From Cyanobacteria bacterium UBA4641 (lineage in GTDB: Bacteria > Cyanobacteriota > Vampirovibrionia > Gastranaerophilales > Gastranaerophilaceae): a stretch of DNA of 20,854 nt. Where the stretch lies: NCBI GenBank assembly GCA_002405805.1, contig DHMN01000075.1, forward strand, positions 368-21,221, in the 5' to 3' direction. This document shows positions 14,505-20,854 of this stretch, in pieces. Below the pieces are notes generated by a model. The model worked only from the letters and a program-made list of their open reading frames with translations. It was not told the origin of the DNA and ran no database searches. Both the position numbers and the translations under genes were made by a program. Positions within the stretch are counted from its first letter, which is position 1. Each line of letters opens with the position of its first letter.

Positions 14505-17500
14505 TTAGTCAAGAAAATCGCTTTCTTCACCATTTACGTTTTGGGTTGCGATATTCAAGTTTTTGTAATTGCGTGTGTGTTTTTCGCCGTATTCTTCAAG
14601 TTCGTTCATTGCATCAAGGAATTTTTGACGTTTAGCCTCTAGCGAAGAACCTTCTTGAATATGCAAGCTCCTAACCAATTTCGCAATACGTTGAATATCT
14701 TTTAACCTTTGGTTCAAGTATTCAAACTCTTCTTTTGTACCGTAGAACATTGCAGGTTTAAGCTGTTCCATATAAACTTGGAAGTACGCTTGTTTTGAAT
14801 GTTCAGGATGGTTTGCAATATCTGTTCTGATTTGGTCAAAGGCTCTTTGAACTTTCTTGATACTCTTTCTATAGCGAGTATTTTTGAATTTTCTGATAAT
14901 TTCATCTTCTGTTTTGTTTATAGTCTCCAAGTAGTTAGGGTCTTTGTCCAAATTCCCGATATTTGCTTGAGCTTTTTTAATAATACCGACTTGTCTTGAA
15001 AGTGCAGAGAAGATTGCATCAATTCTTCTCATTGCATATTTTTCGTTTTTCATTGTGTTTTTAGCTGCCATATTTATAACACTTTCAGTCAATCCGAGTT
15101 GTTCAATCATCAAGATTGCACCTGTCAAATCATCATCTGTCAATAATGGTGCCAGTAGCGCACTGATACCTTCATCTGTGTCCATGCCGACAATTCGTCC
15201 GTCATTCAACACCAATTGAGAATTTTTGAACTTATCTTTTACGATATTTTGGTTTGCCTCTTTGGCTGTGTCCATCATTATATATTGCATTTCAAGTAAA
15301 TTTGAGAATAACAACATATTTTGAATATTTGTATCATAAACTATTTTGGTGCTTTCAAGCTGTTTCAATTCTTTTGGTGAATAATTTTTATTCTTGTTAC
15401 CATCTTTTGAAATCATTAGCAAATAGTCATTAAGCATTTGTTCAGGTTTATCTAACGCTTTATGTTCTTCATACAATTTTTGAAGTTGCGTAAAATATCT
15501 ATCTGCATCTTCGTCTTTTTTCATAAGTGCATGGTGCCATTTATTCAAAATTTCATACCCAAAGTGCTGATATTTAGGGTCAATCAAATTCATGATGAAT
15601 TCGCGTTCAGTTGTTTTCATTCTTTCAACTTCTTCTTTTATCGCATCTTGCATTGTACCGCCATTCACTGTTGTTGAGAAAAATGCCATTTCATCAGCGA
15701 TAATTTTAATTTGTTGTTTGTATTCGCCAGCACTTTGAGTTCCATCATAGCTCAAGATTTTTTGAGCAGCTTCAATTGAATCCTTGATTGATTGGTCATT
15801 CCCGTTTACATCGACAAAATCAAGAATAGCTTTATTGATATGCTCAAGTTGTGCCTTGGTAAGAGTTGCAGAATCATCAATTTTATCAGAGTATTTTTTC
15901 AAATTCTCAATAATTTGCATTGATTTTTCTTGAACTCTGTATGCATCAATTGATTCAATACTGTCTGATGTGCTATCATATATAGTTTGAATTAGTTTAC
16001 GTTCTTCTTTTCCTGAAATCATATCAACTTTCGGAAAAGCAGGGAACATATTGTATTTTCTGAATGCTTCATCTCTCCATGGATTAAACAGTTTATGTCT
16101 GTTTAATAATTTCAAAGAGAAGTAATAATCCATGTAAATATCATCAAATGACCTCTTGTCACTGTAGATTGCACCACGCATTACACGTTTGAATTTTTTG
16201 TAATCGTAAGTTGGAGTTGTCTTACTAAGCTCCATGGTTTGACCAAGTCTTGGGTAATACAGCATATTAATTACGTTGTTTTCGGTTTTTTCATCTAGTG
16301 CTCTATATTGTTTCAAAACATCATAACCTGTGACATTTTTGATACCAAGAGCATCATTTGTTATTTTTGAATCAAATTTTTCGTGAAATTCTTTTTTAGT
16401 CATTCTGCGAAGGTTATTAAAAATTTGAACAAATTCTTCATCTGTAGTTGGCGCAAAATTATCATCAATCCAGTTGGTGATTCTTTGCATAGAGCCGTTT
16501 TCAAATGAAGAACTGTTCAAATCGGCTAATGTGAATTCCGTATTGTTTCGTATAATATTACGTATTTTGTTAGCCAACTCGTTTACTTTTTCATCTTTGT
16601 TGTCAAAATTAGGAACAAATTTGTTAAAGTATTTTTCTAATCCTTCTATCATCAAATCGACTGTCTTATCGGAATTTCCATCAAATTCTTCACGGTTAAT
16701 AGTTTTCAATGCTTTGATTACATTGTTAGCATTGATTTTTATATTGTTATCTTGCGCAAGTTGGTTTACAAGTTCAGTAATTTCTTTTCTTGATTTTTCT
16801 GCACCAAAGATAACTACATCCATATCTTTACCAAATGTGTAGTCAAAGTCTTTCATTGCCTCTTTGTGGATATATTTTTTAAGGTTTTGCAAATCCTTCA
16901 TTGAAGCTTCTTTATAAAGAATTTTTGAATCAGGAATACCATTATAGGAACGCAATAATGCTATTTTTTCAAAAACAAGTTTAACTTTATCTGTATCAGG
17001 TAGTTTGTCATAATCAGCTTGCGTTTTTATACCGTTGTCAAATGGTGGATTTCCTTCTATTCTTGAGTTGAAAGTTTGGAACTCATGGTCAAAGTTATTA
17101 GCAAGAGTTGTTGTCTTTTTGATTGTGCGCATAATCTCATCACTTGTCATTGATTTTGCATAATTTACCAAGTCTTCATAGAACATTGTCGGACTTAACA
17201 ATGCATTTTGTCGGATTTGGCGAACATAAGAGTTGGCGCTCGGAGATTTCCCTGGGGTGATAACATCTGCTGCCATTGGGTATTTTAGTTCATGTCCGTC
17301 TTTGTAGCGTTTTATACCAACTTGTCCAACAACATTGTCGATAATGTTTCCGTTTCTAAATTTGTCGTCTGTGATATAACCGAGCTGTCCGCCATATTCA
17401 TTGCCGTAATCTGTTCTTAGCATGCCGTTTTCGTCAACCCAAGTGTTATCATGTTCTTTTGGTCCCCAAGTGTTGTCGTGGAAAAATGCATCTTTTTGAA

Positions 17501-20375
17501 CAGTTTTGCCATCTTCTGTTTTAACATTTACAGGTCTGATATCTGCAATATATTGAGCGTGCCATGCCGGAAATTTGTGAGCAACTGATGTTGCAGAAAT
17601 TCCTGAGTATGGCATATCTTTGATTTTATTTAGTGCAGATTTCAAATCCGGTTCAATATAGTATGGACGGTCGGTCATGTGTTCAATAATTTTGACTTGT
17701 TGTGGACTGAACAAACCGCTTTGACCTTCCGGAGAAACCCATGTTTGTCCGCTTTTTACACCGATTTCACGATGAATTTCTTCTAGCGGTTCTTTCAGTT
17801 TTTTATATTGATTATTGAACGTTCTTGTCACAATAGAGTTCCAGCCGTTTACTCTTTGTTTGATTAAATCAAGAGTTTCTTTTTCTTGAGGTGTAAAGGT
17901 TAGTAATTCTTTCGGTAAATCCTTCACATAAACACTTTCACCGTTTTGAGATGTTCTGGCTGCATCTATTTTAGTGAACCTTGTTTGAAGTTTTCTTAAA
18001 TCTTTTGCAGAAATAATTTCTTTGTTATCTTCAAGCTTTTTGATTATAGTTTCTTTTGTGTCAACCGTATTCAAAACTTCATCTTCTGATACTCTAACCT
18101 CAAGCGCTCTTTGCAACGCAGTTGTCATGTGGCTAACATTGTTGAATTGCTCAACAATTTTATTTAAGACAGCAACTGTTTCTTCTGATGTTGCATTTGC
18201 AGGAAGTCCGTTCATTAGTTTGAAACCGTTGATGACAGTTTCATTACCGTCTTTGAACATTTGTTCATACAAATTGTTCAAATGGTCTGCAAAATCTTGA
18301 ATTTGGTTCTTTTTACCTACTTTATTGTAGATTTTAATATATTCTTCATTTGTGCAATCTTTAGAATTAAGTTTTTGAACATATTTATCAAGGATTTTTG
18401 TAATTTCTTGAGCGTTAGGGTTTTTGATGTGCATATTTAATGCCAAACCTTCGACAATATTTTGCTTGTTTTGATTATTTTTGATTGCGTCGCTCAAGTA
18501 TTTCAATTCACTTGACAGATGTTCTTTTCTATTGCCTGACAATGTTGCACTGTAAAAATCGTCCAACAAATCTTCCATGATGTAGCTTAGAGCTTTTTGG
18601 TTTTCTTCAAGGGCAACGATTAATGTTTCAGGATTGTTTTCGCAGTTGAAGTTTACTGCAAGCTGTTGCATAATCCTTGGGTCTAACTTGTTTTTCTTCA
18701 ATTTTTTAACAAGCTTTGACATATTTTCATCAATTCTTGTTTCTCTATCAGCGATATCAAGATTTCTAAGCATTTCTTCGGCATTTTCAGGTATTTCAAG
18801 GTTCAAAACAGCCTGAGTTCTGTATGCAGCGGCAACATCGTACAAATCTCTTGCTTCGATTATTTTTTTAGCTTTGAAGTGAGTTTTTGAGCCATTTTCA
18901 AGTTCTGAAATGTTTTCAAGCAAAGCCAAGATTTGCGGTGCGTTTTTGTCTAAAACTTTTGAATCTTTTTCAGGTAATGCAATTGCAATAAATGATTTAA
19001 TTTTCTCTAATTTTGCGTTATCACTTTCGTTTGGAATATATAGAAAATCTTTTTTGTAATCGTTACTTTTTGCAATATGGTTAGAATCTTTCATTTCAAG
19101 ATTACGCAATTCTGAACTGATTTTGTGGATTTCGCTTGGTGAAAGAGCTGTCCCTGTTGCAAGTTCAGCGATTTTGTTTTCTAGAATTTTATTTAAAGTG
19201 CCGATTTTTTCAGCATTTGCTGTGGAATTTTTATAATCGTCATATTTTTCTGTTTTAGATTCTTTTAAGTCTTTTTTGTATTTGCTGATTACATTTTTCG
19301 CTTTCAACAAACCTTTGTAATAATCTTGTTCATTGCTTAGCGCCTCATTGATATCTGAATTCAAATGAGAATCGTGGAATGTATCAAAGAATGATTTGTC
19401 AAAGCCTGAATACATTCTGATTGCTTCGTTAGTAGAACCTGCAGTATCTGCAATATTCATCCAATAAAGGGCAGAAGTATCAATAATTCTGTAGCCCTTT
19501 GACAGAGCATAATCAAAGTCAACAGATGAAGTTTTGTTGATAGGGATTTTTGTACCGGTGCCAAGTTTTGTAATGTCATAAACTTCCATGTCAGGTTTGT
19601 TGTCAAGTTCTGATAAAATCATATCAACAAAATTTGGTTTATCTTCATAAGCCAGTGCTTTTCGGCAGATAGAAATTGCAGCACACATACCATGTTGCTT
19701 TTGGTTAGTAGCTTTGATATTTGGGATTTTTGATTCAGGGGTATCAATAACAATATCGTTGACAATTTCTGCCAAAGCTTGTGTCTTTTTGTCCTTTAGA
19801 GCAGGAGTTATTTTATACTCAGGGCTCATAAAGTAGTTTAGACGATTCATTATATAAAGTTTTTGAGATGTAGGAACTTCTGATGATACGATGAAATAAT
19901 CAAGGTTTCTGTTTAAGTTTCGGATGTTGTCATTTTTAATTTTGTCCAATTGGTCTTGATTTACTTGAGAAAGTATAGATTTTCTCAATGACAAAATTTC
20001 TTTTTCATCTTCTGTAAGAGGTTTTTTCTTGCCTGCTTGAGCAATTCTAGGTGCAAGTTGTTCTTGTACTGATTTTGGAGATTTTGCAAGAGATTCTTTT
20101 GCGGCATTGTTTAATCTTACATGCCAGTCATTGAAACTGCTTTTGCCCAAATCAATATTTGTGCCGTATTTCAAATTGTCAGCCACGTCAAGAAGAAAGT
20201 TTACGTTGTCCTCTCCTGACTCTTTTGACAAATTGTCGATTGCCTGTGATATTTTACGCTGATTCATCACATTCAAATCGTATTTGTTATCTTCTTTAAG
20301 CTGACTAACAGTTCTTCTATCTTGTCTTGTACCTTTAAAGCTTGGTAAAATTGGATTGATGTTATATATTTTCAT
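14505..20375 (-). CDS. Giant protein with split papain/bleomycin-hydrolase-like cysteine peptidase motifs
   Basis: A 1956-residue protein not matched to any named family. Its N-terminus (MKIYNINPILPSFKGT) carries the FxG tag. Residues 224-233, NQKQHGMCAA, align position by position with papain's NQGSCGSCWA, giving oxyanion Gln225 and nucleophile Cys231 at the family's six-residue spacing. Far downstream come His939 (PAWHAQY) and Asn968 (FHDNTWG, compare NSWG), then GGQLGYITD (995-1003), compare GHKGYL of bleomycin hydrolase. About 700 mostly helical, charged residues separate Cys from His, and nearly 1000 more follow to the end. There is no signal peptide or membrane helix. The frame opens at a GTG (20387); I start at the ATG at 20375, with GGGGA just upstream. 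Peptidase activity is inferred, not shown. Confidence 0.85.
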   Translation of the reverse strand: MKIYNINPILPSFKGTRQDRRTVSQLKEDNKYDLNVMNQRKISQAIDNLSKESGEDNVNFLLDVADNLKYGTNIDLGKSSFNDWHVRLNNAAKESLAKSPKSVQEQLAPRIAQAGKKKPLTEDEKEILSLRKSILSQVNQDQLDKIKNDNIRNLNRNLDYFIVSSEVPTSQKLYIMNRLNYFMSPEYKITPALKDKKTQALAEIVNDIVIDTPESKIPNIKATNQKQHGMCAAISICRKALAYEDKPNFVDMILSELDNKPDMEVYDITKLGTGTKIPINKTSSVDFDYALSKGYRIIDTSALYWMNIADTAGSTNEAIRMYSGFDKSFFDTFHDSHLNSDINEALSNEQDYYKGLLKAKNVISKYKKDLKESKTEKYDDYKNSTANAEKIGTLNKILENKIAELATGTALSPSEIHKISSELRNLEMKDSNHIAKSNDYKKDFLYIPNESDNAKLEKIKSFIAIALPEKDSKVLDKNAPQILALLENISELENGSKTHFKAKKIIEARDLYDVAAAYRTQAVLNLEIPENAEEMLRNLDIADRETRIDENMSKLVKKLKKNKLDPRIMQQLAVNFNCENNPETLIVALEENQKALSYIMEDLLDDFYSATLSGNRKEHLSSELKYLSDAIKNNQNKQNIVEGLALNMHIKNPNAQEITKILDKYVQKLNSKDCTNEEYIKIYNKVGKKNQIQDFADHLNNLYEQMFKDGNETVINGFKLMNGLPANATSEETVAVLNKIVEQFNNVSHMTTALQRALEVRVSEDEVLNTVDTKETIIKKLEDNKEIISAKDLRKLQTRFTKIDAARTSQNGESVYVKDLPKELLTFTPQEKETLDLIKQRVNGWNSIVTRTFNNQYKKLKEPLEEIHREIGVKSGQTWVSPEGQSGLFSPQQVKIIEHMTDRPYYIEPDLKSALNKIKDMPYSGISATSVAHKFPAWHAQYIADIRPVNVKTEDGKTVQKDAFFHDNTWGPKEHDNTWVDENGMLRTDYGNEYGGQLGYITDDKFRNGNIIDNVVGQVGIKRYKDGHELKYPMAADVITPGKSPSANSYVRQIRQNALLSPTMFYEDLVNYAKSMTSDEIMRTIKKTTTLANNFDHEFQTFNSRIEGNPPFDNGIKTQADYDKLPDTDKVKLVFEKIALLRSYNGIPDSKILYKEASMKDLQNLKKYIHKEAMKDFDYTFGKDMDVVIFGAEKSRKEITELVNQLAQDNNIKINANNVIKALKTINREEFDGNSDKTVDLMIEGLEKYFNKFVPNFDNKDEKVNELANKIRNIIRNNTEFTLADLNSSSFENGSMQRITNWIDDNFAPTTDEEFVQIFNNLRRMTKKEFHEKFDSKITNDALGIKNVTGYDVLKQYRALDEKTENNVINMLYYPRLGQTMELSKTTPTYDYKKFKRVMRGAIYSDKRSFDDIYMDYYFSLKLLNRHKLFNPWRDEAFRKYNMFPAFPKVDMISGKEERKLIQTIYDSTSDSIESIDAYRVQEKSMQIIENLKKYSDKIDDSATLTKAQLEHINKAILDFVDVNGNDQSIKDSIEAAQKILSYDGTQSAGEYKQQIKIIADEMAFFSTTVNGGTMQDAIKEEVERMKTTEREFIMNLIDPKYQHFGYEILNKWHHALMKKDEDADRYFTQLQKLYEEHKALDKPEQMLNDYLLMISKDGNKNKNYSPKELKQLESTKIVYDTNIQNMLLFSNLLEMQYIMMDTAKEANQNIVKDKFKNSQLVLNDGRIVGMDTDEGISALLAPLLTDDDLTGAILMIEQLGLTESVINMAAKNTMKNEKYAMRRIDAIFSALSRQVGIIKKAQANIGNLDKDPNYLETINKTEDEIIRKFKNTRYRKSIKKVQRAFDQIRTDIANHPEHSKQAYFQVYMEQLKPAMFYGTKEEFEYLNQRLKDIQRIAKLVRSLHIQEGSSLEAKRQKFLDAMNELEEYGEKHTRNYKNLNIATQNVNGEESDFLD

Positions 20376-20451
20376 AAGAATCCCCACAACTAAATCTATA
20401 ATCTATTCTAAAAATCATAAAAAACTTTTTTGCCATGTAGCTTAAAAAATT

Positions 20452-20481
20452 TTTACATTTTATAATAAATTGTTTTATGGT
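20452..20481 (+). promoter_or_regulatory. Possible promoter of the TSCPD gene
   Basis: TTTACA (20452-20457) and TATGGT (20476-20481) lie 18 bases apart, giving a leader of about 31 bases with GAGG at 20507-20510. The -10 matches only 4 of 6 bases. The 143-base divergent region it shares with the giant gene is very AT-rich. Confidence 0.35.
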
Positions 20482-20518
20482 AAATTGTAGTTAAGTGTAG
20501 ACAAATGAGGAATTAAAA

Positions 20519-20794
20519 ATGTCAGAAGCTGAAGTAATACAATATGAAACTCAAGGTACATGCTGTCGTATGATGCAAGTTGCAATCCAAGATGGCAAAG
20601 TAATGGATGCTGATTTTTTAGGTGGCTGTAACGGCAATTTGAAAGGCATTAAAAGCCTTATTAAAGGAATGGATATTGATGATGTTATTGAAAAATTGCA
20701 AGGAATCACTTGTGGTGCAAAATCAACAAGTTGTCCTGACCAATTGGCAAAATGCTTGATTGAATACAAGCAAAAATCATCTGTTAAGGCATAG
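20519..20794 (+). CDS. TSCPD-domain protein (TIGR03905-like)
   Basis: A 91-residue protein consisting of one TSCPD domain. Conserved features are YETQGTCCR (Cys15, Cys16), the FLGGCNGNLKGI segment (Cys37), GITCG (Cys65) and the name-giving TSCPDQLA (Cys72). A similar domain is found at the C-terminus of vitamin B12-dependent ribonucleotide reductases, where it is thought to bind metal or take part in redox chemistry. Stand-alone copies such as this have no settled function. GAGG stands about 9 bases before the ATG. It is divergent from the giant gene. The last 60 bases of the window hold no recognisable feature. Confidence 0.9.
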   Translation: MSEAEVIQYETQGTCCRMMQVAIQDGKVMDADFLGGCNGNLKGIKSLIKGMDIDDVIEKLQGITCGAKSTSCPDQLAKCLIEYKQKSSVKA

Positions 20795-20854
20795 TCCTGA
20801 ACTGCAGAGGTAAAAATAATTAACTGTCCTGCTGAACTGACTAGAATATGAGTT

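Overview
The window looks like chromosome from a low-GC, diderm-type bacterium. My best guess is a gut, non-photosynthetic relative of Cyanobacteria (Gastranaerophilales/Vampirovibrionia, formerly Melainabacteria). This is an inference from gene content: an MlaD/MCE lipid-transport protein, a stand-alone ftsZ, AT-rich sequence with A/T-ending codons, and several proteins opening with a short 'FxG' N-terminal tag. No rRNA, tRNA, CRISPR array or insertion sequence is visible.

Layout. 1-305: intergenic sequence with a decayed repeat. 306-869: unknown protein with the FxG tag. 933-2034 (minus): a three-gene ytxH/DUF948/ytxH envelope or stress operon with a clear promoter and terminator. 2271-4083: corA Mg transporter and an EamA exporter. 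4148-4501: a minimal SprA-type metalloprotease behind a perfect-consensus promoter. 4520-7742: a divergent LysR / MATE / aldo-keto reductase cassette that looks imported. 7766-8170 (minus): a YkgJ-type cysteine-cluster protein. 8238-9536: a single-MCE MlaD protein and uracil phosphoribosyltransferase, closed by a strong terminator. 9641-12777: two LysM peptidoglycan hydrolases in tandem, an amidase and a T4-type lysozyme, neither with a signal peptide. 12778-13246: an island of palindromes. 13247-14389: ftsZ. 14505-20375 (minus): one 1956-residue protein. 20519-20794: a small TSCPD-domain protein.

The outstanding object is the 1956-residue protein. It has no recognisable signal peptide or membrane segment and is mostly charged, helical-looking sequence. 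Scattered through it are the three hallmarks of a papain/bleomycin-hydrolase-type cysteine peptidase: NQKQHGMCAA around Cys231, WHAQ around His939 and DNTWG around Asn968. About 700 residues separate Cys from His, where ordinary papain-type enzymes have roughly 130-300. It also shares an N-terminal M-x-I-x-NIN...FxG tag with the unrelated 187-residue protein at 306, and a looser FKGT with the lysozyme at 11722. A short tag shared by unrelated proteins suggests a sorting or partner-recognition signal.

The cell-wall genes (two hydrolases, ftsZ nearby, the ytxH set, MlaD) make this an envelope-flavoured neighbourhood. I see no single pathway joining all the genes.
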